This document shows positions 45,317 to 54,852 of a DNA stretch of 64,000 nucleotides, one piece after another (the stretch's first letter is position 1; each line of letters starts with the position of its first letter). This stretch comes from Kineococcus mangrovi (GTDB lineage: Bacteria; Actinomycetota; Actinomycetes; Actinomycetales; Kineococcaceae): the NCBI RefSeq assembly GCF_041320705.1, contig NZ_JBGGTQ010000004.1:434001-498000 (forward strand), written 5' to 3'. The notes under the pieces were generated by a model. It ran no database searches, had not been told where the DNA came from, and was given only the letters and a program-made list of their open reading frames with translations. The translations under genes were made by a program, and so were the position numbers.

Positions 45317-45345
45317 GGCGTGAGCGTGACACATCGACAGTCGAT
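45297..45345. promoter_or_regulatory. Two ATCGA-n3-TCGAT operator-like repeats at the DUF2975 start
   Basis: ATCGACAATCGAT (45297-45309) and ATCGACAGTCGAT (45333-45345) differ at one base. Each is an inverted repeat of ATCGA with a three-base spacer, and their centres are 36 bp apart. They straddle the start codon of the DUF2975-XRE pair, so the small XRE protein is the natural candidate to bind them. Confidence 0.6.
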
Positions 45346-45365
45346 GCGTCACGCGTTCCGGGGAA

Positions 45366-47045
45366 TCAGGCCGTGGCCGCTCGCACGTCGGCCAGGACCG
45401 CGTCGAGGCGCTCGCGGGCACCGGCCCGCACCGCGGCCAGGTCCGCCCCGGCCGGCACGTCGGCGACGACCTCGCAGTAGCACTTCAGCTTGGGTTCGGT
45501 GCCGCTGGGGCGGACGACGACGCGGGTCCCGTCGGCCGTGCGGAACCGCAGGCCGTCGGTCGGCGGCAGCCCGTCGAGACCGTCGGCGAGGTCCTCGGCC
45601 GACGTCACCGGCGAACCGCCGAGCGCCGCCGGGGGTTCGGCGCGCAGCCGGGCCATCGTCGCGGGGATGACGGCGAGGTCGTCGACCCGCACCGTCACGG
45701 GCGCGGTGAGGTGCACGCCGTCGGCGCGGTCCAGGTCGTCGAGGACGTCGGGCAGCGTGCGGCCCGCGCCGAGCTCGCGCCGCACGACGGTGGCGACGAG
45801 CAGGGAGGCCGAGATGCCGTCCTTGTCGCGCACGACCTCCGGCGCGACGCAGTAGCCGATGGCCTCCTCGTAGCCGAACGTCAGCTCCGGGACCCGGGCG
45901 ATCCACTTGAACCCCGTCAGGGCGGAGGTGAACCGGGCCCCCGTGCGGGCCGCGACCCGCTGCAGCGCCTGGGAACTGACGACCGAGCAGGCCAGGACTG
46001 CGCCAGGCGTGGCGAGTTCCTGACCCAGCAACCTGCCGAGTTCGTCACCGGTGAGCTGACGGAAACCGTCGGGGGTCGGCACGGCGACGCAGCACCGGTC
46101 CGCGTCGGGGTCCACGGCCAGCACGACGTCGGCCCCGATGTGCTGCGCCAGAGCCACGGCGCGGTCCAGCGCGCCGGGTTCCTCCGGGTTCGGGAACGGC
46201 ACCGTCGGGAACGCCGGGTCGGGGTCGGCCTGCTCGGTGACGGAGTGGACGTCGGTGAAACCGCCGCGGCGCAGCACCTCCAGCAGCACCGGACCCCCGA
46301 CGCCGTGCATCGCGGTGACCACGATCCGCGGGTCGCGCCCGGGGGTTCCCGCACCGACCGCCGACCCGATCGCAGACAGGTAGTCCGCCACGACGTCGTC
46401 GCCGAGCACGGTCCACCCCCCGTCGGCGCGGGGCAGGTCCCGCAACCGCCCGACCGCCGCGATGCGCTCGGCGATCTCGGCGTCCACGGGCGGCACGATC
46501 TGCACCCCGCGGCCCTCGGTCCCGGTGGCCCGGGCACCGAGGTAGACCTTGTACCCGTTGTCGGCCGCCGGGTTGTGGCTCGCGGTGACCATCACGCCCG
46601 CGTCGGCGTCCAGGTGCCGCACGGCGAACGCCAGCACGGGTGTCGGCAGGGGCCGCGGCAGCAGCAGCACCTCGCACCCGGCCGCCGTCAGCACCGCGGC
46701 GGAGTCGTCGGCGAACTCCCGCGAGCCGTGGCGGGCGTCGAGACCCACGACGACGCGCGGCCGCGGGAACCGCTCGGTGAGCCAGGCACCCAGACCCGCC
46801 GCGGCGCGCTGGACGACGGCGCGGTTCATCCGGTGCTCCCCGGCGCCGACGCGGCCGCGCAGCCCCGCCGTGCCGAACTCCAGCGGCCCGCGGAAACGGT
46901 CCCGCAGCTCGGCGGTGGCCTCGGCCGAGCCGGCCCGCGACGCGTCGAGCAGGGTCTGCAGCTCCGTCCGGTCCCGCTCGTCGGGGTCGTCCTCGATCCA
47001 CGCCTCCACGCTGGCACTGACCCGGTCGTTCAACGGTGCGCTCAC
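45366..47045 (-). CDS. Phospho-sugar mutase (phosphomannomutase/phosphopentomutase type)
   Basis: The 559-residue enzyme belongs to the alpha-D-phosphohexomutase family. The phosphoserine loop is VTASHNPAADNGYKVYLG, the metal-binding loop is DPDADRCCVA, and the sugar-phosphate contact is RPSGTEPKLKCY. It is most like the PmmB/YhxB-type enzymes, which can act on pentose phosphates. Near purine nucleoside phosphorylase and the nucleoside catabolic genes, a role in converting (deoxy)ribose-1-phosphate is likely; mannose or glucose phosphates remain possible. Confidence 0.9.
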   Translation of the reverse strand: MSAPLNDRVSASVEAWIEDDPDERDRTELQTLLDASRAGSAEATAELRDRFRGPLEFGTAGLRGRVGAGEHRMNRAVVQRAAAGLGAWLTERFPRPRVVVGLDARHGSREFADDSAAVLTAAGCEVLLLPRPLPTPVLAFAVRHLDADAGVMVTASHNPAADNGYKVYLGARATGTEGRGVQIVPPVDAEIAERIAAVGRLRDLPRADGGWTVLGDDVVADYLSAIGSAVGAGTPGRDPRIVVTAMHGVGGPVLLEVLRRGGFTDVHSVTEQADPDPAFPTVPFPNPEEPGALDRAVALAQHIGADVVLAVDPDADRCCVAVPTPDGFRQLTGDELGRLLGQELATPGAVLACSVVSSQALQRVAARTGARFTSALTGFKWIARVPELTFGYEEAIGYCVAPEVVRDKDGISASLLVATVVRRELGAGRTLPDVLDDLDRADGVHLTAPVTVRVDDLAVIPATMARLRAEPPAALGGSPVTSAEDLADGLDGLPPTDGLRFRTADGTRVVVRPSGTEPKLKCYCEVVADVPAGADLAAVRAGARERLDAVLADVRAATA

Positions 47046-47101
47046 GGGCCGCAGCCTACGAGGGGCGGTGCGGGGGGAGGGGCCGGGCGGACGGTGCGAG
47101 C

Positions 47102-48109
47102 ATGGGCGGCGTGAGCACCCCCGTCGTCGTCCTCGCCGGGTTCCTCGGCGCCGGCAAGACGACGGTGCTCAACCACCTCCTGCGCTCGGCCGCCGACGTG
47201 CGGCTCGGCGTCGTCGTCAACGACTTCGGCGCCGTCGGCGTCGACGCGATGCTCGTGTCCGGGTGGGCGGACAGCACCGTGTCGCTGGAGAACGGCTGCC
47301 TGTGCTGCTCCACCGAGGACGGCACCGTCGACGAGCTCCTGGCGCGGCTGACGGCCCGGCGGGGACGGGACGCGCTGGACGCGGTCGTCGTGGAGGCCAG
47401 CGGGGTCGCCGACCCCGCGGCGATGGTGCGGCAGGTCCTGGCCAGCACGGTGCCCGGTGTCCGGTACGGCGGTCTGGTGGTCGTCGTGGACGGGGTCGAG
47501 TTCGAGACCGTCCGGCGGCGCCACCGGCAGCTCGACGACCACGTCGCGATGGCCGACGTCGTCATCCTCGCCAAGACCGACCTGCTCGACGGTGCGGCCG
47601 TGGCGCGGCTGAGCGCCCGCTGCCGGGAGCTGAACCCGTGGGCGCCGCTCGTGCCCGCCGCCCGCGGGTCCCTCGACCCGCGGCTGCTGTTCGAGGCCGG
47701 GCCCCCGCGCACGCGGCAGCTCGCGCTGGGGGAGGCGGTGCCCGACGAGGCCGAGCACCTGCACTCCTGCTACGACGCCGTGGAGTTCCGCAGCCCCGAA
47801 CCGCTGGACCCGCGCCGGTTCACGGCCTTCCTCGACGACCGGCCCCCGGGGGTGTTCCGCGTCAAGGGACCCGTCCGGTTCGCCGGCGCGGACGAGCGGT
47901 ACCTGCTGCAGACCGTCGGGGCGGCCGTGCGGTTCACCCGCGGGCCCTGGCCGCGGGGTTCGGCGCGGACGACGGAGCTCGTGCTCATCGGTGCCGGGCT
48001 CGACGCCCCCGCGCTGCTGGCGGGCCTGGCCGCGTGCGTCCGGGAACCGGGGGAACCGCCCGACGAGTGGGCGATGATGGGCGTCCTGCGCAGCACCGAG
48101 GGGGCCTGA
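47102..48109 (+). CDS. COG0523/CobW-family GTP-binding metallochaperone-like protein
   Basis: The 335-residue protein has a P-loop in GFLGAGKTT, the metal-binding CxCC motif in ENGCLCCSTE, and an LAKTD guanine motif, followed by the CobW C-terminal domain (FTAFLDDRPPGVFRVKG). Family members insert or deliver metals such as zinc or cobalt, using GTP. Targets are unknown here. ATG 47102 and GTG 47111 are both possible. No Zur-type operator was recognised upstream. Confidence 0.9.
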   Translation: MGGVSTPVVVLAGFLGAGKTTVLNHLLRSAADVRLGVVVNDFGAVGVDAMLVSGWADSTVSLENGCLCCSTEDGTVDELLARLTARRGRDALDAVVVEASGVADPAAMVRQVLASTVPGVRYGGLVVVVDGVEFETVRRRHRQLDDHVAMADVVILAKTDLLDGAAVARLSARCRELNPWAPLVPAARGSLDPRLLFEAGPPRTRQLALGEAVPDEAEHLHSCYDAVEFRSPEPLDPRRFTAFLDDRPPGVFRVKGPVRFAGADERYLLQTVGAAVRFTRGPWPRGSARTTELVLIGAGLDAPALLAGLAACVREPGEPPDEWAMMGVLRSTEGA

Positions 48110-48241
48110 GGTCGCGCGTCCCGTCCCGCCGATGAGTTCCGCCCCGCTCCCGGGTCGTGGGGGTGGAGCCGGCAGGCGGCTGCGAGCGGGTCGGGGACAG
48201 GAGTGGGCGTGGTGTCGGAGGTCGTCTCTAGGGTCGGGTCC

Positions 48242-49234
48242 ATGACGGGTCGGGCGGGGCAGGCGCGGGCGGTCGAAGCCCGCGGGTTGGTGAAGCGGTA
48301 CGGCGACGTCACCGCGGTGGCGGGGGTCGACGTCGACGTCCCCGAGGGGACGGTGCTGGCCCTGCTGGGGCCCAACGGCGCCGGCAAGACGACCACGGTG
48401 CGGATGCTCACGACGCTGCTGGTCCCCGACGAGGGGACCGCGACGGTCGCGGGCGTCGACGTCGTGGCGGACCCGCGCGAGGTGCGCCGGCGCATCGGGC
48501 TGTCGGGTCAGTACGCCGCGGTGGACGAGAACCTCACCGGGTTCGAGAACCTCGACATGGTCGGGCGGCTCTACCACCTGGGCCGCAGGCGCTCGCGCGA
48601 GCGGGCGAGGGAGCTGCTGGAGCAGTTCCGCCTCACCGACGCCGCGCACCGCGTCGCCAAGACGTATTCCGGCGGGATGCGCCGCCGCCTCGACCTCGCC
48701 GGGGCGCTGGTGGCCCAACCGCCCGTGCTGTTCCTCGACGAGCCGACGACGGGGCTGGACCCGCGTTCGCGCAACGACATGTGGGAGCTGCTGACGACGA
48801 TGGTCAGCGGCGGCACGACGCTGCTGCTGACGACGCAGTACCTGGAGGAGGCCGAACGCCTCGCCGACGACATCGTGGTCATCGACCACGGCCGGGTCAT
48901 CGCGCGCGGCACGGCCGACGAGCTGAAGACGCAGGTCGGTGGGCAGCGCGTGGAACTGGTCGTGGCCGCCGACCACGAGGTCGGCACGACCGTGGAGGCC
49001 CTGCAGCCGCTGGCCGTGGGCGAGGTGCAGGTCGACCGGCGCGCCCGGCGCGTCACCGTGCCCGTCAGCGGCGGGACGCCCACGCTGGTCGACGGGCTGC
49101 GCCGCCTGGAGCAGGTGGGGGTCGTCCCCCTCGACGCGGGGCTGCGCCGGCCCACGATGGACGACGTCTTCCTCACCCTCACGGGGAAGCCGGCGGAGGA
49201 ACTGGTCACCGAGCAGGAAGGGGCGGACGCGTGA
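48242..49234 (+). CDS. ABC-2-type exporter ATP-binding protein (DrrA-like)
   Basis: The 330-residue ATPase has Walker A GPNGAGKTT, the signature YSGGMRRRLDLA and Walker B VLFLDEPTTGLD. The QYAAVDENLTGFENL phrase and a C-terminal extension ending in GLRRPTMDDVFLTLTGK put it in the DrrA (daunorubicin-resistance) group. Such exporters move drugs or lipids out of the cell. The stop overlaps the permease start as GTGA. The start at ATG 48242 removes a low-complexity upstream run. Confidence 0.93.
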   Translation: MTGRAGQARAVEARGLVKRYGDVTAVAGVDVDVPEGTVLALLGPNGAGKTTTVRMLTTLLVPDEGTATVAGVDVVADPREVRRRIGLSGQYAAVDENLTGFENLDMVGRLYHLGRRRSRERARELLEQFRLTDAAHRVAKTYSGGMRRRLDLAGALVAQPPVLFLDEPTTGLDPRSRNDMWELLTTMVSGGTTLLLTTQYLEEAERLADDIVVIDHGRVIARGTADELKTQVGGQRVELVVAADHEVGTTVEALQPLAVGEVQVDRRARRVTVPVSGGTPTLVDGLRRLEQVGVVPLDAGLRRPTMDDVFLTLTGKPAEELVTEQEGADA

Positions 49235-50031
49235 GTTCCCTCGGGACGGCCCTGGCCGACGGCTCCGTCGTCGCCAAGCGCAACCTCATCAAGATCAAGC
49301 GGATCCCGGACCTGCTGGTCGGGACGCTCATCTCGCCCATCATGTTCATCCTGCTGTTCGGGTACGTCTTCGGCGGGGCGATCGACGTGCCCGGGGTGAA
49401 CTACCGAGAGTTCCTCGTGCCGGGGATCTTCGCCCAGACCGTCATCTTCGGGGCGACCATCACCGGCGCCGGCCTCGCCGACGACATGCAGAAGGGGATC
49501 ATCGAGCGGTTCCGGTCCCTGCCCATGGCGCAGTCGGCGGTGCTCGTGGGGCGTACGACCTCCGACGTCGCCACCAACGTCATCGTCACCGTCATCATGT
49601 CGTTGACCGGTCTGGTCGTCGGGTGGCGGATCCGGAACTCGGTCCTCGACGCGGTCATCGCCTACGGCCTGCTGCTGCTCTTCGCCTACGCCATCTCGTG
49701 GTGCATGGCGCTGCTGGGGCTGCTCATCCGCACCCCGGAGGCGTTCAACAACCTGACGTTCATCACGATCTTCCCGCTCACGTTCCTCACGAACGGGTTC
49801 GTCCCGATCGAGAGCTACCCCGCGGCGTTGAAGGCGATCGCCGCGTGGAACCCCGTCTCCACGCTCGTGCAGTCGGTCCGGGAACGGTTCGGCAACGTCG
49901 GTCCAGACTCCGGAGCGACGTCGTGGGCCCTCCAGAACGCCGAGCTCTACACGCTGGCGTGGATCGTCCTCATCCTGCTCGTCTTCGTCCCGCTGGCGAC
50001 CCGCCAGTACCAGCGGGCCGCCGCGCGCTGA
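49231..50031 (+). CDS. ABC-2-type exporter permease (DrrB-like)
   Basis: The 266-residue protein has six hydrophobic segments and the ABC-2 pattern: GTLISPIMFILLFGYVFGGAI, FRSLPMAQSAVLVGRTTSD, then PLTFLTNGFVPIESYPAALKAIAAWNPVS, the family signature near the end of the membrane part. It works with the ATPase coded immediately upstream. Only 8 bp separate it from the convergent purine nucleoside phosphorylase gene. Substrate is unknown. Confidence 0.92.
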   Translation: MSSLGTALADGSVVAKRNLIKIKRIPDLLVGTLISPIMFILLFGYVFGGAIDVPGVNYREFLVPGIFAQTVIFGATITGAGLADDMQKGIIERFRSLPMAQSAVLVGRTTSDVATNVIVTVIMSLTGLVVGWRIRNSVLDAVIAYGLLLLFAYAISWCMALLGLLIRTPEAFNNLTFITIFPLTFLTNGFVPIESYPAALKAIAAWNPVSTLVQSVRERFGNVGPDSGATSWALQNAELYTLAWIVLILLVFVPLATRQYQRAAAR

Positions 50032-50039
50032 CGGCAGGT

Positions 50040-50879
50040 TCAAAGCAGGGGGACGACCCCCGCGAGGAGGTCCGCGCAGCGCCCGGCCGCGTCCCGGCCG
50101 GCCTGCAGGACCTCCTCGTGGGACAGCGGCTCGTCCGAGACGCCCGCCGCGAGGTTCGTCACGAGGGAGAACCCGAGCACCCGCATCCCCGCGTGGCGGG
50201 CCGCGACGGCCTCCAGCGCGGTCGACATGCCGACGAGGGAAGCGCCCAGGACACCGGCCATCCGCACCTCGGCGGGCGTCTCGTACTGCGGGCCGTGGAA
50301 CTGGGCGTAGACCCCCTCGCGCAGCGAGGGGTCCACCGTCCGGGCCAGGGCCCGCAGCTCGGCGGCGTACAGGTCGGTGAGGTCGACGAACGTCGGCCCC
50401 TCCAGCGTCGTGGCGCCGGTGAGGTTGAGGTGGTCGGAGATCAGCACGGGGGAGCCGGGGGCGATCGAGCGGTCCAGACCGCCGCAGCCGTTGGTCAGCA
50501 CGACCGTGCGGCAGCCCGCGGCCGCGGCGACGCGCACGCCGTGCGCCACGGCCCGCACGCCGTGGCCCTCGTAGTAGTGGCTGCGCGGCAGCACCAGCGC
50601 CCGCAGCGGGTCGGCGCCCTCGCGGTCCACCCGGATCGAGCGGACCGTCCCGGCGTGACCGACGACGCTGGCGGCGCGGAAACCGGGCAGCTCGGTGGCG
50701 GGCACCTCGGCGACGACCTCCCCGAGCCGGTCGGCCGCCGCCGCCCAGCCCGAGCCCAGCACGAGGGCCACGTCGTGCCGCGGCACGCCCGAGCGCTGCG
50801 CCAGGGCCGCGGCGGACTCCTCGGCGAGGGTGAACGGGTCGGTGTCGCGCCGGGCGGTGTCGGTCGAGGTGTCGGTCAC
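50040..50879 (-). CDS. Purine nucleoside phosphorylase
   Basis: The 279-residue enzyme is a trimeric PNP. It has the phosphate-site phrase LGSGWAAAADRLG, the SHYYEGHG loop, VVLTNGCGGLDRSI, the substrate Glu and Met in VGMSTALEAV and the Asn loop LVTNLAAGVS. It splits inosine, guanosine and their deoxy forms with phosphate. It completes a set with adenosine deaminase, thymidine phosphorylase and the phospho-sugar mutase of this window. The start is GTG 50879. Confidence 0.95.
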   Translation of the reverse strand: MTDTSTDTARRDTDPFTLAEESAAALAQRSGVPRHDVALVLGSGWAAAADRLGEVVAEVPATELPGFRAASVVGHAGTVRSIRVDREGADPLRALVLPRSHYYEGHGVRAVAHGVRVAAAAGCRTVVLTNGCGGLDRSIAPGSPVLISDHLNLTGATTLEGPTFVDLTDLYAAELRALARTVDPSLREGVYAQFHGPQYETPAEVRMAGVLGASLVGMSTALEAVAARHAGMRVLGFSLVTNLAAGVSDEPLSHEEVLQAGRDAAGRCADLLAGVVPLL

Positions 50880-50900
50880 GCGCGGAACCCTAGTGCCGGC

Positions 50901-51365
50901 TCAGGCGTCGTTGGACCGGCAGGGACGGGCCCGCAGCCCCAGGACGTAGTCGTGCGGGGCGCCCCCGGCCTCGGCGGCCTCGGCCAGCCGGCCGAGGTAC
51001 TTCGCGGTGGGCAGACCGCCCTCGTAGTCGTCCAGCACGTACGTCCACGCCACGACGTCGCCCTCGAGCGTCTTCACGCGCACGCGGATCTTGCGGAACA
51101 GGCCGATGTCCATGCCCTCGGAGGCGTCCAGACGCGTCTCGTCGGCCTCGGTGAGGTCGTACAGGGCGACGTAGACCTGCTCGCCGGGCCCCTCCACGAC
51201 CGTGGCCAGCGGGCCCTCCCAGCTGCGGTCCTCCCCGCCGAAGGTCAGCCGCCAGTCCTGCAGCCACCCCGTCGAGCGCAGGGGGGAGTGCGGGGCCTTC
51301 CGGGACATGACCTCGGGGTCGAGGTTGGTCGCGTAGGCGGCGTAGGAGGGCGAGGGGACGGGCAC
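50901..51365 (-). CDS. Gamma-glutamylcyclotransferase-like protein
   Basis: The 154-residue protein has the GGCT (BtrG-like) fold: YAAYATNLDPEVMSRKAPHSPL in place of the canonical YGSN loop, DWRLTFGG, and EADETRLDASEGMD, where an acidic residue may act in catalysis. DDYEGGLPTAKYLGRL is also family-like. GTG 51365 follows TACCCT (51379-51374, minus) by 8 nt, so it should be leaderless, and lacks a ribosome site. In other actinobacteria I recall it beside the PNP and LpdA genes, as here. Substrate is uncertain. Confidence 0.85.
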   Translation of the reverse strand: MPVPSPSYAAYATNLDPEVMSRKAPHSPLRSTGWLQDWRLTFGGEDRSWEGPLATVVEGPGEQVYVALYDLTEADETRLDASEGMDIGLFRKIRVRVKTLEGDVVAWTYVLDDYEGGLPTAKYLGRLAEAAEAGGAPHDYVLGLRARPCRSNDA

Positions 51366-51394
51366 GGAGCAAGAGGGTAGGGGAGCATGGGGGT

Positions 51395-52837
51395 GTGAGT
51401 CCCACCAGTGCGTCCCCAGCAGCAGCAAAGGCCACCCGGGTCGCCGTGCTCGGCGGTGGCCCCGGCGGGTACGAGGCCGCGCTCGTCGCGGCCCAGCTCG
51501 GTGCCGACGTCACCGTCGTCGAGCGCGACGGCCTCGGCGGGTCCACCGTGCTCACCGACGTCGTCCCCTCCAAGACGCTCATCGCGACCGCCGAGCTCAT
51601 GGCGACGGTCGACGGCGCCTCCGAGCTCGGGGTGCGCTTCCCCGGCGGGACGGCGCCCGACACCGAGCCCGAGGGCGCGGTGAGCGTCGACCTCGCCCGG
51701 GTCCACGCCCGCGTCAAGGCGCTCGCGTTCGCCCAGTCGATGGACGTGCGCGCCCGGCTGGAGAAGGAGGGCGTCCGCATCCTGTCCGGAGCCGGTGCGC
51801 TGGAGGGCCCGCAGACGCTCGTCGTGCGCGAGGGGGAGGACGAGGGCGCCCGCGTCGAGGCCGACGTCGTCCTCGTCTCGGTCGGGGCCAGCCCGCGGAC
51901 CCTGCCCGACGCCCAGCCCGACGGCGAGCGCATCCTCACCTGGAAGCAGGTGTACGACCTCACCGAGCTGCCCGAGCACCTCGTCGTCGTCGGCTCCGGC
52001 GTGACGGGGGCGGAGTTCGCCAACGCCTACGACGCCCTCGGGGCGCACGTCACGCTCGTGTCCTCCCGCGACCGCGTCCTGCCCGGGGAGGACGCCGACG
52101 CCGCCGAGGTCCTCGAGGGCGTGTTCCGCCGCCGCGGCATGGACGTCATGTCCCGCTCGCGCGCGCAGAGCGTGCGGCGCCACGGCGACCGGGTCGTCGT
52201 CACCCTCGCCGACGGACGCACCGTTGAGGGCTCGCACTGCATCGTCGCCGTCGGCGCGGTCCCGAACACCGCCGGCATCGGCCTGGAGGAGGCCGGGGTG
52301 TGGACGTCGGAGTCCGGGCACGTCGACGTCGACAAGGTCTCGCGCACCTCCACCCGCGGCGTGTACGCGGCCGGGGACTGCACCGGCGTCTTCCCGCTGG
52401 CCTCCGTCGCCGCCATGCAGGGCCGGATCGCGATGTGGCACGCGCTCGGGGACACCGTCGCCCCGCTGAAGCTGCGCTCGGTCGCCTCCACCGTCTTCAC
52501 CTCCCCGGAGATCGCGACCGTCGGCTGGACGCAGGCGCAGATCGACTCCGGTGAGGCGCAGGGGGAGATCATCAAGCTGCCGCTGTCCACGAACGCCCGG
52601 GCCAAGATGCTGGGCATCCACGACGGGTTCGTGAAGCTGTTCTGCCGCACCGGGTCCGGCACCGTCATCGGCGGTGTCGTCGTGGCCCCGCGGGCCAGCG
52701 AGCTGATCTTCCCCGTCACCCTGGCCGTCGAGAAGCGGCTCAACGTCGACGACGTGGCCCACGCCTTCACGATCTACCCCTCGTTGTCGGGGTCGATCGC
52801 CGAGGCCGCGCGGCAACTGCACGTGACGGGTGAGTGA
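51395..52837 (+). CDS. lpdA: LpdA-type flavoprotein (NAD(P)H-quinone dehydrogenase)
   Basis: The 480-residue protein has the pyridine nucleotide-disulfide reductase fold: VAVLGGGPGGYEAALVAAQLG, VVVGSGVTGAEFANAYDALG, GVYAAGDCTGV and the C-terminal dimerisation domain with HAFTIYPSLSGSIAEAA. But the normal redox pair C-x4-C is replaced (GGSTVLTDVVPSK has neither Cys), so it cannot act as lipoamide dehydrogenase. This matches the LpdA/Rv3303c group, which reduces quinones using NAD(P)H. It is divergent from the GGCT-like gene and converges on the biotin carboxylase. Confidence 0.9.
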   Translation: MSPTSASPAAAKATRVAVLGGGPGGYEAALVAAQLGADVTVVERDGLGGSTVLTDVVPSKTLIATAELMATVDGASELGVRFPGGTAPDTEPEGAVSVDLARVHARVKALAFAQSMDVRARLEKEGVRILSGAGALEGPQTLVVREGEDEGARVEADVVLVSVGASPRTLPDAQPDGERILTWKQVYDLTELPEHLVVVGSGVTGAEFANAYDALGAHVTLVSSRDRVLPGEDADAAEVLEGVFRRRGMDVMSRSRAQSVRRHGDRVVVTLADGRTVEGSHCIVAVGAVPNTAGIGLEEAGVWTSESGHVDVDKVSRTSTRGVYAAGDCTGVFPLASVAAMQGRIAMWHALGDTVAPLKLRSVASTVFTSPEIATVGWTQAQIDSGEAQGEIIKLPLSTNARAKMLGIHDGFVKLFCRTGSGTVIGGVVVAPRASELIFPVTLAVEKRLNVDDVAHAFTIYPSLSGSIAEAARQLHVTGE

Positions 52838-52845
52838 TCCACCGT

Positions 52846-52887
52846 CACCGGGTCGGGGTCCGTGTCGTCACGGGCCCCGACCCGGTG
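52846..52887. terminator. Strong bidirectional hairpin between lpdA and the biotin carboxylase gene
   Basis: A perfect 13-bp outer stem (52846-52858 with 52875-52887) encloses a T-G wobble pair and a further perfect 5-bp stem (CCGTG/CACGG) closed by a TCGT loop. The whole 54-bp gap between the two convergent stops is essentially this structure. Confidence 0.85.
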
Positions 52888-52891
52888 CCGT

Positions 52892-54796
52892 TCAGGCGTC
52901 GACGATCTCGCAGAGGACGGCACCGGTCGTCGTGGTGTCACCGGGTTTGGCCGCGAGGCCGGAGACCACCCCGGAGCGGTGGGCCAGCAGCGGCTGCTCC
53001 ATCTTCATGGCCTCCAGGACGGCGACGAGGTCGCCCTCGGCCACCGTGTCGCCCTCGGCCACGTCGATCTTCACGATCGTCCCCTGCATGGGGGTGACGA
53101 GCGCGTGCGGGTTCTGCGCCGACCCGCCGCCCTTGCTCTTCTTCTGGCCGCGGTGCGTGGCCGAGCGGTAGGCGCGTGCCACCGCAGCCCCCGTGGCGAC
53201 ACCGGCGCGGGAGATCTCGTGCCCGGCCCGGGACAGCTGCGCGTTGAGCTGCTCGACCGGGATCGACACCTCCAGGCGCTTGCCGGCGACCTCGACCACG
53301 ATCGTCTCCCGGTGCGCCGCAGCGCCTTCGGACGCCTCCAGCGCGCCCGAACCCGGCATCGTGGACTTGTCGAACTCCGGGGACTCGATCCAGCGCGTGT
53401 GGACGGTGAAACCCTCCGCGCTCGTCGCCGCGAACGCCGGGTCCGTCACGACGGTGCGGTGGAAGGGGATGACCGTCGGCACGCCCTCGACGACGAACTC
53501 CGCCAGCGCGCGGGCCGCGCGGGCCAGCGCCTGCTCGCGCGTGGCGCCGGTCACGATCAGCTTGGCCAGCAGCGAGTCGAAGTCCTGGGAGATCTCCACC
53601 CCACCGCTGACGGCCGCCGCCCGCGGGTCGATGCCGGTGTCGACGCGCACCCCGGGACCGGACGGCAACGAGAACCGGGTGAGCTTGCCCGGACGGGGCA
53701 GGAAGTTCGCGCCGGGGTCCTCGCCGTTGATGCGGAACTCGATGGAGTGCCCGCGGGTGGGGACCTCGGAGTACCCCAGGTGCTCGCCGCGGGCGATGCG
53801 GAACTGCTCGGTGACGAGGTCGATCCCGCTGACCTCCTCGGTCACGGGGTGCTCGACCTGCAGGCGGGTGTTGACCTCCAGGAACGCCAGCGTCCCGTCG
53901 GCGGCGACGAGGAACTCCACCGTCCCGGCCCCGACGTACCCGGCCTCGGCGACGATCGCGAGCGAGGCGCGGCGCAGTTCGGCGTCCTGCTCGGGGGTGA
54001 GGAACGGCGCGGGCGCCTCCTCGACGAGCTTCTGGTGCCGCCGCTGCAGGGAGCAGTCGCGGGTGGAGACGACGACGGCCCCGCCGTGGGCGTCGGCGAG
54101 CACCTGGGTCTCGACGTGCCGCGGCCGGTCGAGGTAGCGCTCGACGAAGCACTCCCCGCGCCCGAACGCGGCCTCGGCCTCGCGGACCGCGGAGGCGAAC
54201 AGCTCCGGGACGTCCGCACGGGCGCGGGCCACCTTCAGCCCCCGGCCACCGCCGCCGAACGCCGCCTTGATGGCGATGGGCAGACCGTGCTCGTCGGCGA
54301 ACGCGAGCACCTCCTCCGGCCCGGCGACCGGGTCCGGCGTGCCGGCCACCAGCGGGGCACCGGCGCGCGCGGCGAGGTGGCGGGCGGAGACCTTGTCGCC
54401 GAGGGCCTCGATGGCCGCCGGCGGCGGCCCGATCCACGTCAGGCCCGCGTCCATCACGGCCTGGGCGAAGCCCGCGTTCTCCGACAGGAACCCGTAACCG
54501 GGGTGCACCGCGTCCGCACCGGCCCGCAGGGCGACCTCGACGATCTTGGAGCCGTCGAGGTAGGAGTCCTTGGCCGACGTGCCGCCCAGGGCGTACGCCT
54601 CGTCCGCGCTGCGCACGTGCAACGCGTCGCGGTCGCCGTCGGAGTAGACGGCCACCGACGCCAGGCCCGCGTCCCGCGCGGCGCGCACGACGCGCACCGC
54701 GATCTCCCCGCGGTTGGCGACGAGGACCTTCGTCACCGGACCCGTGATCCCCGACGCCGTGCTCGACGTCGGGGTGGTCGGCTCGGGGGAGGTCAT
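52892..54796 (-). CDS. Acetyl/propionyl-CoA carboxylase alpha subunit (biotin carboxylase + BCCP)
   Basis: The 634-residue protein carries the biotin-carboxylase and biotin-carrier domains in one chain. [24 protein letters not shown] opens the carboxylase domain; FGGGGRGLK is the ATP-grasp glycine loop and [14 protein letters not shown] the catalytic end. The biotin-acceptor Lys is in [10 protein letters not shown] near the C-terminus. It supplies carboxybiotin for acyl-CoA carboxylases of fatty-acid and polyketide metabolism. ATG 54796 has GGAGA upstream. The beta subunits must be coded elsewhere. BirA, which would biotinylate it, lies 2.5 kb away. Confidence 0.95.
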   Translation of the reverse strand: MTSPEPTTPTSSTASGITGPVTKVLVANRGEIAVRVVRAARDAGLASVAVYSDGDRDALHVRSADEAYALGGTSAKDSYLDGSKIVEVALRAGADAVHPGYGFLSENAGFAQAVMDAGLTWIGPPPAAIEALGDKVSARHLAARAGAPLVAGTPDPVAGPEEVLAFADEHGLPIAIKAAFGGGGRGLKVARARADVPELFASAVREAEAAFGRGECFVERYLDRPRHVETQVLADAHGGAVVVSTRDCSLQRRHQKLVEEAPAPFLTPEQDAELRRASLAIVAEAGYVGAGTVEFLVAADGTLAFLEVNTRLQVEHPVTEEVSGIDLVTEQFRIARGEHLGYSEVPTRGHSIEFRINGEDPGANFLPRPGKLTRFSLPSGPGVRVDTGIDPRAAAVSGGVEISQDFDSLLAKLIVTGATREQALARAARALAEFVVEGVPTVIPFHRTVVTDPAFAATSAEGFTVHTRWIESPEFDKSTMPGSGALEASEGAAAHRETIVVEVAGKRLEVSIPVEQLNAQLSRAGHEISRAGVATGAAVARAYRSATHRGQKKSKGGGSAQNPHALVTPMQGTIVKIDVAEGDTVAEGDLVAVLEAMKMEQPLLAHRSGVVSGLAAKPGDTTTTGAVLCEIVDA

Positions 54797-54852
54797 GCGG
54801 CGTCTCCGGGAGGTCGAGGGTGGGGTGGGACGAGGGCTGAGACTACCCGCGC

